A stretch of DNA of 64,000 bases from Undaria pinnatifida (GCA_012845835.1 JABAKD010000001.1:16240226-16304225); one strand, 5' to 3'. Shown: positions 41,001-52,529, counted from the stretch's first letter. Made by a program: numbers and translations. Notes: generated by a model from the letters alone, not told the origin.

Positions 41001-41734
41001 CGTCACCGGTCAGGCAATACACGATCCTGGGTCGCGAACGGCGTCACCCGTCATAGACGGCGTTGACCCGTCCCCGGAAGGTCAGCCACCGAAAGATGAT
41101 CCCGCCGCATGACGAAGGGCATAAGCCCACCGTCACTCTAGCTCTGGCTTTAGCATCTCCTTGCTACATACTCCGTATAAGAAAGAAAGGCTTTCAGCCG
41201 CGTTCGCTGTGAGAACGATCGTCAAGGGATCTCAGCACCGCGACGCCCTCTCCGCTTCGACTTCAGCTCTGCGACGCCCTCTCCGCTTCGACTTCCGCTC
41301 CGCGACGAGTACCAGACCTCCGGGACCACCCTCTCCACTTCGACTCCGGGACCCCGTGAGAGACCAGGTTCCATAAGAAGGCGGATATCATCAAAGGGGT
41401 CTGATATGTCCCATGTACGCAAACATACACGAGAGGACGACCTGTGCTATAAACCCACCCCAAACGCATCGCGAATCGGAGCCATAGCAACCGCGAACCG
41501 TCTTCCGCGGCTACAGCAGCCAATAAAGCACTGCTGCAGAGCTATAGCACTGTAGTACAATAACCTACAGTATAAACTTGCTTGGGCTGATCGATGTCGG
41601 TGTCGCTTGCCCCCGGTTACTCGCGCGTTAGCGATTTGTTCTTCGTTTTTTCTTCTATTTTCAAGAGCATTTTGATGTCATCGTACCTGGAATCACTCAT
41701 GGGAACGCCTGCGCCCCCCCCCCCCCCCTTTTTA

Positions 41735-41800
41735 CGTTCGACGCCCCTGGGATTCGGAGCCAACCACATCCCGAAGGGGAAGTTTGTAAGCAACAAAGAA
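41735..41800 (+). repeat. Conserved peptide-coding fragment (GFGANHIPKG)
   Basis: The plus strand reads TPLGFGANHIPKGKFVS. The minus strand at 51565-51625 reads TPPGFQANHIPQGSLVAS. The two stretches are the same repeat at two places; its parent gene or element is not recognised. Confidence 0.4.
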
Positions 41801-41924
41801 CTAGCAACTCGCTGCTCATGGCTTCATCACCTGCGAGAACAATCCAACCGCGCCTGACGGGGACAAGGTTACATACAGCCCCGCATCGGACCTACTGCCC
41901 AAGACCGTGCGTCAAGTGATACCC

Positions 41925-42130
41925 TGGTACGGGCAAATAGGAGCGTGACACTTTTCGGAATATCATACAGCAGTGGTCCCTGTATAGTGCCGGTAACTGC
42001 CAGTCGGAAATGCCGGCACCATAGCGGCAATCGGTGATAATCCGCAAGCTGCCGCGACTGGTTGTCCCTACGATTTTTGCCAAGCGAGTTCACGGACACT
42101 ATAGCGGGCAACCGGCACTACTCAGCCAGC
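41925..42130. repeat. Family D element with clear inverted ends
   Basis: The left half has 'tatagtgccggtaactgcca' and the right half 'gcgggcaaccggcactactc', inverted. 'gccaagcgagttca' lies on the inner side, as in the other copies. The length is about 200 bp. Confidence 0.6.
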
Positions 42131-42364
42131 GCTTATAAAAAGAGGGGCCAAAATTGTACGTAAATTCGTCAAAAGCTTTGGGACGTCATCCCTGCCATTT
42201 TTTCGAGCTCTTTATAGCTTTCCCCTGGGTTTTCGGGTTGCATGTCCTACCCCGCCCCCCCCCGGCGAGTGCGGTCCGGTCACGTGTTGATTAAGCGCGC
42301 GTAGTGCGGTCGAACTGTTCTCGGTGGCAAACGCACTCTAGCTCGAAGACGAAGTTCACCAAGG

Positions 42365-42605
42365 GTGCGTATAGTAGAGTACACACTCTGGGGTACCCAG
42401 ACGCGGTTCCTGATTTGTCATGGTCACACTCGGGTAGGAACCCGGGTACTGTCAGAGTATAGTATGGCACAAGTATACACTCTGGAGCACCCGGGTGCCA
42501 ATCCTTATGGTTTGGATGATACTCGGGTAGATACCCGGGTCCCCCCAGAAATATACCATATTAGGGTACTCGGGTAGATACTCGGGTACCCCCAGAGTAT
42601 ACAAC
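42365..42605. repeat. ACTCGGGTA/CCC repeat cluster
   Basis: Three to four units of 'actcgggtagatacccgggt' and 'acccccagagtata' alternate. Related units occur at 44795-44890, 8880-8985, 56590-56770 and 57045-57185. Confidence 0.7.
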
Positions 42606-42649
42606 TACTTACAAATATCGATCTCCTGAGAGGCGACGAGAAGCCTTCG

Positions 42650-43345
42650 TTTTTTTCGCTTTCTATACTAACTTCAAGACATTCTCCTCTCCGGTCGGCT
42701 GAGCGAGCTCGGATGCCTGAAACAGCGCTTTTCAGCCCTGTTATGTTTTTCTTCTACACTAACTTTAAGACATTACCCTCTCGGGACGGCTAAAGTACGC
42801 CAATAATTTTTTAACGATGATCGTTTTTTTTCCTAATGGCACCCGGATTCGAGCCAGCGAAGACCAGGCTCAAAACGCGGACGGTCTATCTGCCAGACCA
42901 CAAAGTCACAGTGACCCTGGCAGTGACCCTGTGGTGTTTTTCTCGGCGCTTCTCACCGTCTCCTGTTTTCATGAGTACACTATCAATGCTTTTTTATGAG
43001 GTCTCCGTTTCCACACTGACTTTAAGATATTATCCTCTCCGGGCGTCTGAATAAATGCTTTTTTTATGAGCATGTTTTTTTTCCCGATGACACCCATATT
43101 CGAACCAACGAACACCAGGCCCATGAGCGGACAGTCTATCTACTAGACCACAAAGTCACAGTGACTCTGTGGTGTTCTTCTCCGCGCTTCTCACGGTCTT
43201 CTTTCTTGCAGTATACTACCAATGCTTAGGTTATGAGCTATCATTTTTTTTCCCGATGACACAGGGTTCGGCTCAGAAGAGGACATTCTACCGTATCCAC
43301 TAGACCACGTCACAGTGGGACTTTGGTCTAGTGGATAGTCCTATA
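42650..43345 (-). mobile_element. Tandem tRNA-related SINE-like units
   Basis: Three units have, on the minus strand, an A-box-like TGGTCTAGTAGATAGAC and a B-box-like GGTTCGAAT. A boxes lie at 42884-42900, 43133-43150 and 43293-43307; B boxes at 42845-42855, 43096-43106 and, weaker, 43264-43274. Each pair is 30-40 bases apart. The cloverleaf does not close at the acceptor stem. Between units lies 'ctaactttaagacattatcc' with 'tctccgggcggctga'. Confidence 0.45.
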
Positions 43346-43422
43346 GACCTGCTTACAAATACTATCAATTTCCTGAGCGGCCTTCATATTTTTTAGCTCG
43401 CCAATCTAACTTTAAGATATTG

Positions 43423-43693
43423 ACCAAGGCTACGGTAGGGGGGGTACCCCCGTTTTCACTGGTGTGTTTGAGCCACTCGCACGAGTGACTCTGTACCTCA
43501 CGAATGAAAATGGTTTAGACAGTTGTTTTGGAGCAGCTTAGATTACCTTGGCATATCGCGGACCGATTTCGTCAATATAAAACATGAAGAAAACGTAAGT
43601 GATCGCAAAATAACAAAGGGGTTACTCGCGCGAGTGACCCCTAGCCACTGAAATTCAAGGCCCAAAAAGGGACCCCCCTACCGTAGCCTGGGT
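43423..43693. mobile_element. Family A TIR element, well preserved
   Basis: 'accaaggctacggtaggggg' at left and 'cccccctaccgtagcctggg' at right are near-perfect inverted ends. Subterminal 'ccactcgcacgagtgactc' and 'ttactcgcgcgagtgacccc' palindromes are present. The length is 271 bp, with no coding capacity. Confidence 0.8.
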
Positions 43694-43894
43694 CTATTGT
43701 CCTCTCCGGACGGCTGAGCGGGGGGCTCGGATGCCTGAAACAGCGCTTCTCAGCGCTTCTCATACATTTTTTTTCTTCGAAATTAACATCACGTACCGGT
43801 ACTACTACACCAGGTTTGTACATACCAGGTACTACGGTGGTGAATCACAATGCACGCCCAGCTCAGATTAGCCCAGCTACATACCGCCCAGCAG

Positions 43895-43985
43895 CGCAGC
43901 GCAGCGCCGTGCGGTGCCGTGCGGTGCGGTGCCGTGTCTTTTGCCCGGCGCTGCGGTGCTGTGTCGTGCTGCGCCCTGATTTCTT
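43895..43985. repeat. GCAGCGCAGC / GCCGTGCGGT simple repeat
   Basis: A pentameric GCAGC, GTGCG pattern appears in both reading strands. It is the source of the Ala/Arg-rich frames here. Confidence 0.7.
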
Positions 43986-44329
43986 TCGAACATTCGGCAG
44001 TACCAGGTATAATATCTGTTGTTGTGTACTCTGTTGCTTGTTCTTCATTTGATCTCTCTCGATCCCCATGTCTTTTCTCCCACGAAAATTTTACCCGCAC
44101 GTACTGCCGATCAGATCGTGACACCGCCAACAAGCACACATCACAGCACAGGGTAATTTGCTCTGCACAAGCAGAGCTCTTGGCATTACCAATTCGCTGT
44201 TCGCACCCAATCATGGGCCTCTTATTTCTGCCCCCTTCAATTGTTCTAGTTGCATTCTTCCTTGCGCGAGCGTAGCGGGCGCCGTCAGCCGCCCACCGAG
44301 CGGAGCCCTTGTAGACCGGCTATTGCACT

Positions 44330-45250
44330 TCACGGCACCTCCGGTCAAACCTATTAGTCGGACGACGAGTGCGCCAAGATCGACCTAGTTGACTATCCTC
44401 TTTTAGAGGAATAGGCATGCCTCCGGCGCGCGGCTTAACTGTGCGCCGGGAACACGTTAATGCCCAAACAGCGCAACCGTCAATGATATCACCTTCGGGC
44501 ACTGGTTGTCCGATTAACTGGCATGGCTGGAGGCGCGGTGAAATTTGTCTCCGAGTAGAGTGCACATACCACCACGAGCACATGTCTACCATATAACGCA
44601 CACTTTTCAGCTTCAACGAAGAAACGGGCGACAGGGCCGGGCGTAGACGTGTGCGTATGTGCGTATGACGGTATCACCATTAGTAGCGACATTAACGGTT
44701 TGTTGGTTGTTCTGATTATCCGCCAACTTCTTATCCTTGGTGAGCAGAGACGGGGCTCAGTCGGTGGATAATCGGCGAAAGATGGAGAGGAGAGGACTAG
44801 GGTACATACTCAAGGGGTACTTGGTACCAACCTTATTGTTTGGGTAATACTCGGGTAGATACCCGGGTATACCCAGAGTATATACCCTACAAAATACACT
44901 ATTGAGCTTCACCACGCCTCCGGACGCCGAGTGACCCAAGATCGATACAATCGACAGTCCTCTTTTTGGGGCATAGGCGTGCCTCCGGCGCGCGGCGCGA
45001 CTTAACCGTGCGCCGGGGACACGTTTATGCCCCAAAGAGGAAGACAGTCAATGACATCGCCCTTCGGGCACTCGTTATTCGATGTATTGGCATGTAACAC
45101 ATGGTCGGAGGCGTGATGAAATTCGTCTTCGAGTGCGCTTATCACCACGAGCAAGTCTACAACATAATGCACACTTTGCTGCATCAACGAAGGCACGGGG
45201 GGCAAGGCTTGGCGTAGACGTGTGCGTACGACGACACCACTATTTAACAC
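44330..45250. repeat. ~330-bp duplicated segment (44330-44685 and 44915-45250)
   Basis: Shared blocks are 'ggcatgcctccggcgcgcgg', 'gtgcgccggg.acacgtt', 'caatgatatcaccttcgggc', 'accaccacgagca' and 'ggcgtagacgtgtgcgta'. The copies lie in the same orientation about 580 bases apart with an ACTCGGGTA cluster between them. No open frame is shared. Confidence 0.8.
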
Positions 45251-45394
45251 AGCTCTTAGGCCATCTCTTATAACACCGTTTCCGGACCCGAAAATTAACG
45301 TTTCGGGTCGTAAACCGGTTTGCCTATGTTTTAGACCCGAAAACAATGCTTTTTCAGGCTCCCATTTTCATATCATACCCCGTGAGTTTTGAAG

Positions 45395-45495
45395 ATCTAC
45401 TGACCCGACCCAACCCGACCCGTGAGATTTCGAGCACCTCCTGACCCGGCCCGACCCACCCCGAGATTTTGGAAACCATCAGTCCCGACCCGCGG
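45395..45495. repeat. GACCCGACCC minisatellite
   Basis: This is the reverse-complement version of 11560-11715, with 'gagatttcgagcacctcctg' spacers. Confidence 0.7.
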
Positions 45496-45585
45496 GAAGG
45501 CTCATGATCCGTGAAAAGCTCTGGATGATTCAACATGCAGGCAACGACCTCACGAGCAACAACCTACTCTGTAGTTCATCCTTCG

Positions 45586-45901
45586 ACCAAGGGTACGGTG
45601 TTGTAGTATAGTACTCCATCATACATTTCAAAACCGGGTTTCCACCAGTCGCACGAGTGACTATCCCTCACGGGGACGAAAATACTATTTAAAGAGGTGC
45701 TTTTTCAGGCGAAGCGTAGCTCACCATTCCATTTCGGATTCCTGTCGAAAAACTATCAATACCAATCAAGCTTGAGACCGCAAGCATCAATACCAATCAA
45801 GCTTGAGACCGCAAGCAAAAAACGGGGTCGCTCTCGCGAGTAACACCGAGCCACCGAACAAGAAGGCCCCGAAAAAACATAACCCCCCTACCATAAGACC
45901 A
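45586..45901. mobile_element. Family A TIR element
   Basis: It runs from 'accaagggtacggtg' to 'ccccctaccataagacc'. It has a partial internal duplication ('atcaataccaatcaagcttg' twice) before 'ggggtcgctctcgcgagt'. Confidence 0.65.
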
Positions 45902-46230
45902 AGGCTACGGTATTGTACCATCATACCCCTAACACTCACTACTGGGTCTAAGCCATCATACCATACCATACCATCATACCATCATACCATCATACTATCA
46001 TACTGGCACGAGTGACTCTGTACCTCGCCTACGAAACGACTTTGCACGATATGCTTGGCGCAGCGTGGCTAACTATTGCGTTGCGGATTCATGTCGCGGA
46101 AAAAAAATAGCACCAAAGCTTAAGACCGCGAAGGAACAGGTGGGGTCTGTCACCCGCGCGAGTGACTCCGGGTCATTACAAAAAAAGGCCCACAACAAAA
46201 CATAACTCCCCATATCCGTAGTATTGGTCA
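45897..46230. mobile_element. Family A TIR element in tandem with the previous copy
   Basis: It starts 'gaccaaggctacggtattg' right at the end of the previous copy. An ATACC/ATCAT microsatellite has expanded at 45950-46010 near the left palindrome. It ends 'catatccgtagtattggtca'. Confidence 0.65.
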
Positions 46231-46734
46231 TTGAAACTTGGTCCTTACTTGAAGTACATCACGCAAGCTTGAATTATGGTTAACAAAAATAGGGGCATCA
46301 GGTACAACGAAAACGGTGGATTTGAAAACATTTTGTCGGCGTCTTCCCGTAGACGTGCCGGTCGGCGTTCGCACGTTCCTCGTCGTGGATAAAATTCGCT
46401 TCAAAATCCGTCCTGTTATTTTTTTTTGCTTCGAGTGCGCGCCAAAAAAATGCTAGCCGCATCGCAGAGCGCGTCTTACCTCGTACAAGGCACTCCGACC
46501 AAGAACCCGCAATTACCTTCGGTCCAGCTGACACGGCCCTTCGAGTAGCGTCGCCAAAGAAAAACACAATATGCTACATATTTGTATAATGTTTCCTCCT
46601 AATTACGTTCGCTGTGCTCGAAAAAAAGCGCACTAATGCCAACTTTACGAGCCGGTAGTGCTCTTGAAAATATCCGATTACGCCCCCCTGTTTGCTCTTA
46701 CAAACGCACACTTGACCCACTTGACGAATGCTAT

Positions 46735-47019
46735 GGATGCTACCACCATAGAAGTTGTGCACCAACGTTTTTTTTTTTTTTTCGCCCTGCAAGGTCGTCG
46801 GCTTAATAAAACAATCGTTGGTATACCCCTCCGAGGCCAAAAACCGTATTTCGAGCAACCCGAAAAGAGCAACCCATGGCCTATACATAAAAACTATCCC
46901 TGTTCCAAAACAACAATGACGAAATTCCCACAAGATTTTGGGCAAAGGAACCCCGTCGATCAGAATATTTTTTTACGCCAAAAAGAGGTATACCTTAATA
47001 GCTCTATCGTAGCACGCGT
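46735..47019. mobile_element. Family B TIR element
   Basis: Ends are 'taccaccatagaagttgtgc' and 'agctctatcgtagcacgcg'. Inside are 'catggcctatacataaaaac' and 'gattttgggcaaaggaaccc'. A T15 tract lies near the left end. Confidence 0.65.
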
Positions 47020-47105
47020 TATTCATGCGAAAAAAAATGCTATTTCTGGCACACTGGATACAAGCCCACCCGAGAACAAAAAAAAAGTTATTAACCTTAT
47101 GAGTC

Positions 47106-47355
47106 GTTCTACGATAACCCCCCAATTTTTCTTTAACGAAATCGCCGGTTTTGAAACCACAGCTCCCGGCCGTAACGCCTGAAACACGGTGCCCCTTGCC
47201 ACCCCGCGACGTGTCATCTCGTTGGATCGTCCTCTGCAAACAAGAGAAAATATATGAAGATACTTTTCCCTAGCATCCTTGCTCGTGTCGAGTAGCCATG
47301 AAACGTTCGTTAAAGAAAAATCGCCAGTTTTGGGGGCGGGCTATCATCGTAGAAT
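47106..47355. mobile_element. Family C TIR element
   Basis: Ends are 'gtcgttctacgataacc' and 'ggctatcatcgtagaatcag'. The interior aligns with the nested copies at 28420-28691 and 28766-29044 ('ggtgccccttgccacccc', 'agccatgaaacgttcg'). Confidence 0.75.
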
Positions 47356-48999
47356 CAGTCCTGTCGATATAGTAGCACTCCTCTTACCTCGTAGTACTCC
47401 GCTAAGCACCCGCCATAGTCATCACTCCAGCTGAGACGGCCCTTCGAGTGACGCCGCCAAAAGAACCGAGGGGTCGCCGTTCCGGACTGAAACGAAAAAC
47501 AACACAAAAAAACACCGTGCAAGTTGGGCTAGGCCAGTTAAACCCTTCAAGTATTGAAGGCACGTACCGTTGTGAGGGAGGGGCGGCAAGGCCCTGCCTA
47601 GTAAACTCCGGATCTGCGTTATGTCTAGGGAGCGAGAAAGAGAAAGAAAAAGTGCAAAGACAATGGATGGGATGAGCAAGAAAAATCCAAGAAAACAATA
47701 AAACAGCTGCGAAAATAATCGAGCCTTAATTACCAGCAGTCTGTCCTCCAAAAACGACGGTGCGCTCAGTTCTAAAGGAGCCGAAACTAAACGACGGTCA
47801 CACCACAACCGGTACAATACACTAAAATTCGAGTCCGTCCGGAAACCTCAAGATATTACTGCGTTCTGGGCTACATGGCTTGAGGCTCGAGCAAGGATTC
47901 GAGAAGGGCTTTGGTTCAGGGATTAGGTCTATCATCGGCCCTCAGAGTGGCGTCGCCAAAAAGAAGAAGCGAGGAGCCGCCGTTCCTCGCTGAAACGCAA
48001 AGCAACACAATAAAAAAAACTCCGTGCAAGTTGGGTTAGGCCAGTTATAAACCATATAACATATACTCGTATATTAAAAAATAAATCAAACCTCAACCCT
48101 TTTGGTGGCTTCAGAGAAAAAAATTGACGCTCTAAATTGACACCATCGTAGCAACCTTAACACGTAGCAACCGACCCGGGTCGCTGAGTTAGCGGACGGC
48201 GATTTTCCTGTCGAGCTCCGATGAAAGTAGAGCTAAGACGCGCGCATAGCTTGCACTGCTGTCGTGTACTGCATGCTCGCGCCATGACAAGACCCGCGCT
48301 ACTACTTTTGTTTTGTCGCCGTATGATATAGTACATGGACCCCAAAAAGGTAAACAACAAATAGTTCGTCTAAGAAAAGCGATGATTATAGCCAGTCCTA
48401 AAGGGGCCTCAACCATTTGACGACCTCAGAGGGAAAACGCGGCGAAACTAAATGGCGGTTACACCAAAACCGGTACAACATGCAAAAGCTCGAGTCGGTC
48501 TGCGAGCGATCGGATGTTTTGTAAAATCGCTTCAAATACGTGAGTTCGATCGAATTTAGATTCGATACATATTTTGCAAGCGGCGTGATACTCTGGGCGC
48601 GCCCTTTTACACTTACATTATATTATTATTTGAACATGTATTACCAAAGGCCATTTCGGTCCATAATCACTCTGCGCACCAATACTATACAACCCGTGTA
48701 CGTAAACGACAAGATATTATTGCATTCTGGGCTAGAAGGCTTGAGGGGAGAGAACGGCTTCGGTTCAGATATCGGTCGAACATCAGCCCTCCGAGTGGCG
48801 TTGCCAAAAACAAGCGAGAAGCCGGCCTTCCTCACCGAAACGCCAAACACAACAGGAAACGATCCGCACAAATTGGGTCTACAGAAAGATCTGAACAATC
48901 CATCTGTTCGGGACTTTCACAGACCGAACAAAAAAAAACGTCATCATTGCAGGGAAGTAGCCCGGGATGATGCTGGTGTTATTTTCGTCTCCCAAACGG

Positions 49000-49141
49000 T
49001 AGGGCGCAGAGGATGTGTCTAAAACTGCAACGGAAGGAGCGGTGCGAAACGCGGGCAGCATGCCGATGCCTGCGCCGCTGCACGCTCCTTCTACTACCAA
49101 AGCCATCCCACGGAAGGCTTGCAGGAGGAGCGCCTGGGCTC
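49000..49141 (-). other. Possible exon, unrecognised
   Basis: After an acceptor tcatgttag, two frames stay open. One reads AQALLLQAFRGMALVVEGAC, the other PGAPPASLPWDGFGSRRSVQ. No clear donor or family match is seen. It sits between the exon candidates at 52348-52527 and 39150-39497. Confidence 0.2.
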
Positions 49142-49352
49142 CTAACATGAGGCGCTCAATATATCGCCCGATACTACATTAGCTTCGAAGGCATTCGTTC
49201 GCGCAACCCTACCAATGTTTCTATGCTCTAGTCCCAAAACCAAGATGCTCCTAAACATCATTATACTAACCGGCAGCTCCTCGCTTGAGGAGGTCAACCG
49301 GACACAAGCCTTCTGGGCCACAACGCGCAACCCTTGCCGTGGGATGGCTCGA

Positions 49353-49630
49353 CACCAAGGCTCGGTAGGGGGGGTATGTTGTTTTGGGGGCTGTTTTTGA
49401 AGTGGGTCGGGGTTACTCGCGAGGGCGACCCCCGTGTTCCTGTACGGTTTCAAGTCTCGTGCTGTTTTCGGTGTGAGACACGAATTTGCGATGATATGGC
49501 AAAAAGCTACGCTGCGCCAAAAAAAAAAAAATCGCCAGAAGTCCTTCTTCCGTGAGGTACACAGTCCCTCGCGCGAGTGACTCAAACCCGGCAATTAAAA
49601 AGGGGGTGCCCCCCCCAACGGTAGCCTGTT
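49353..49630. mobile_element. Family A TIR element
   Basis: 'accaaggctcggtagggggg' and 'ccccaacggtagcctg' are inverted ends. The full set of internal landmarks is present, including 'agctacgctgcgcca' and 'ccctcgcgcgagtgactc'. Confidence 0.75.
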
Positions 49631-49879
49631 GCTACGGTACTACAGCCAATTGACTCACAGGCCTACCCAGCACCCTTAGCCGCTTTCCGGTTTTAAGAGG
49701 GAAAGACACCGAAAAACTGACGAGCATCCACCACACCGAGCAGCCCGCGCTGCCGAGGTATGGGACGTATCTCAAGCCCAGAGCGCAAACCAAGGGACAT
49801 GTACGGCACGCGCGCAGCATGATGATAATTGTACCGTATGCACACTCTTCCATACTTTCCATACCTGGTACGCCGGACA

Positions 49880-51331
49880 CAGATCACGATCTAGATCTTA
49901 TAGATCATTTATATCCTGTATATGTCGCTATTATATAATACGTTGTGCAGGATCTGTTTCATTACAGACCCAAATCCAGGAAACATGTGCTAGATCATTC
50001 AGATCATCCGGCTCTCAACCGGCAACATGATCTATAGGTCATGCAGATCACACCATAGGTCATCTACTAGATCATGTATCATCCATCATTCGGATATGTT
50101 GTACGAGAGCTGTGTGGTACAGATCCAACCCACAGGAAACACGTGCTAGATCATTCAGATCATCCGGCTCCGACCGGGCAACACGATCTACAGGTCACGC
50201 AGATCATACGATAGATCATCTACTACAGTAGATCATGTATCACCTATCGTAATTATATGTTGTGCAGTATCTTTTGTGTAGCACGGATCCAACCCAGGAA
50301 ACACGTGCTAGATCATTCATGTCATCCTGCTCTAAACCGGCAACATGATATATAGGTCATGCAGATCATACCATAGATCATCTACTAGATTGTGTATCAT
50401 CTATCGTTAGGATGTGTTGTCCGAGAGCTGTGTGGTACACATCCAACCCACAGGAAACACGTGCTAGATCACTCAGATTATCCGGTTCTCAGCCGGCAAC
50501 ATGATCTATAGGTCATGTAGATCATACCATATATCATATACTAGATCATGCATCATCTATCGTTAGGATTTGTTGTCCGAGAGCGGTGTGGTACAGATCC
50601 AACCCACAGGAAATGTGTGCTAGATCATTCAGATCATTCGGCACTCAACACGCAACATGATCTGTAGGTCATGCAGATCATACCATAGATCATCTACTAC
50701 AGTAGATCCTGTATCGTCTATCGTTATGGTATGTTGTGCAGTATTTTCTGTGTAGCACGGATCCAACCTAGGAAACAGCACAGTGCTATATTATTCAGAT
50801 AATCCGGCTCTCCCCCGGCAACATGATCTATAGGTAATGCATATCATACCATAGATCATCTACTAGATCATGTGATCTAATGTTATGAGATGCTGCGCAG
50901 TATCTTCTGTGTGGTACAGATCCAACCCAGGAAACACGTGCTACATCAGTGTGATCATACGGCTCCCACCAGGCAACATTATCTATAGGCCATGTAGATC
51001 ATGTAAGACCTTAAATGTTCTTCCCTGAGAGTCAGGTCATCTACAGATCATCTATAGGGATCTGATCTGTCCGACGTGCGCACTCTTACACACCCCGTAC
51101 ATGTGATCTAATGTTATGAGATGCTGCGCAGTATCTTCTGTGTGGTACAGATCCAACCCAGGAAACACGTGCTACATCAGTGTGATCATACGGCTCCCAC
51201 CAGGCAACATTATCTATAGGCCATGTAGATCATGTAAGACCTTAAATGTTCTTCCCTGAGAGTCAGGTCATCTACAGATCATCTATAGGGATCTGATCTG
51301 TCCGACGTGCGCACTCTTACACACCCCGTAC
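49880..51331. repeat. GATC-rich 156-162-bp satellite array
   Basis: Eight units are marked by 'caacccaggaaacacgtgct' at 49977, 50133, 50295, 50451, 50607, 50769, 50928 and 51159. Spacings are 156, 162, 156, 156, 162, 159 and 231. Each unit carries several ATCTAGATCAT-type GATC sites. The last two units form an apparently exact 231-bp duplication (50871-51101 and 51102-51331). Confidence 0.9.
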
Positions 51332-51334
51332 GGA

Positions 51335-52060
51335 TCAGCTCACCTTAGCTCATCTAGCTCTTTTCGACGGTAGCTCACCGGTGAACTACGTGAGCTACAC
51401 GAGCTGCACGTGTTTTCCCGGCTTGACCTACGGAAGGGAAGCCCATCTGCACATGCTTATAACGCGTGAGCTATACACGATGAATGAGCTAGCTCATGAC
51501 CTGTCCAAGGTGTGCACTCTTCCCCTTACAAACGGGTTGACAAGGCCGCGCTTCTCTTTGTTTAGGATGCTACAAGGCTCCCCTGCGGGATGTGGTTGGC
51601 TTGAAATCCCGGAGGTGTCGCAAGTCGAAAACGGGGAAAACAGGCGTCCCTACGAGCTTTACCCAGACACCAGGGTACACAGCAGTCGGAGTCCCACAGC
51701 AAGGCGGTGGCGTGCCAGAGCAAGGTTAGCGCCTTAATGGGGGAAGCCGCCGTATTGATTCCAGGCTCTGAGTGCCGTTCCCACGTCACGTCAAGCGATT
51801 GTGACCGCCCTACACCGGGATACGGCCTTATATCGGGATAGTGCCTCATTGGGGGATCCCTACGGAAGCGTGAAAAATAGTGAAAAAGCTCTTGGAATCA
51901 AAAGAAAAGAAAAGACATTTAACCACCGACCTCGCAAAAAACCGGGCACGCGACACCCCCGACTATTCATACGAGTAGCCCAAAGGAGTTTACGGTGTGC
52001 CTGGTAGGTCGCCATGTCTGCGTCCCCAAAGGATACATTGGTACACCCGTACAACTTTCC
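51335..52060. other. No gene seen
   Basis: Apart from the ANHIPQG-encoding repeat fragment (51565-51625, minus), only short unsupported frames are present. Confidence 0.5.
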
Positions 52061-52067
52061 CCGACGA

Positions 52068-52190
52068 ACCTCAAAGTCACCAGAAACCCACCCGGCACCA
52101 ACGCCCCCTCCACCCCTCCCTTCTCCCGAAAAACACTCGCTCCATCCACATCACCACCCCCACCGCTATCGAAGCAATCGTCACACCTAT
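52068..52190 (-). pseudogene. Decayed copy of the 3' edge of the exon at 52348-52527
   Basis: On the minus strand it ends GGTGACTTTGAG|gttcgt, like the exon's GGCGACTTTGAG|gtgcgt. The preceding GC-rich bases align loosely. It is the same local exon-edge duplication seen in PES. Confidence 0.45.
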
Positions 52191-52347
52191 CCAGCTAAAA
52201 ACAAATCGGCAATTTACTCTTAGTATATTAGCATATTAGAATACTACTATTAATAGTATGGTCACTATAGCTGATAGTATAGTCAGCCATAGGCGCATCC
52301 TTCAACCCTATCCGTCTCTCTTCCCCATCCATCTCTCCAGCACGCAC

Positions 52348-52527
52348 CTCAAAGTCGCCAGAAGATCCCCCCGACGGCAGCGCCTCCCCCCCCGGTCCCC
52401 TTCTTCGAAAAGCGGCACCATCGCCATCGCCACCGCCATCACCCTTCAAGCCCCCCCTTGCCCCGTCAATAGACGCCCCCTCCCCCTGGTCTTCTCCTTC
52501 AGCACCTTCCCCTCCAGGACCAAGGGC
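52348..52527 (-). CDS. Probable exon, Gly/Glu-rich low-complexity protein
   Basis: Acceptor gatatccag|GCC and donor TTTGAG|gtgcgt frame 180 nt, open in phase 0. It encodes ALGPGGEGAEGEDQGEGAS, then GGLKGDGGGDGDGAAFRRRG and SGGSSGDFE. Composition resembles the end of the reading frame at 54468-55580, which has a possible phase-0 donor (CGG|gtagcg near 54500), so the two may be consecutive exons. This linkage is inference. Confidence 0.5.
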
Positions 52528-52529
52528 CT

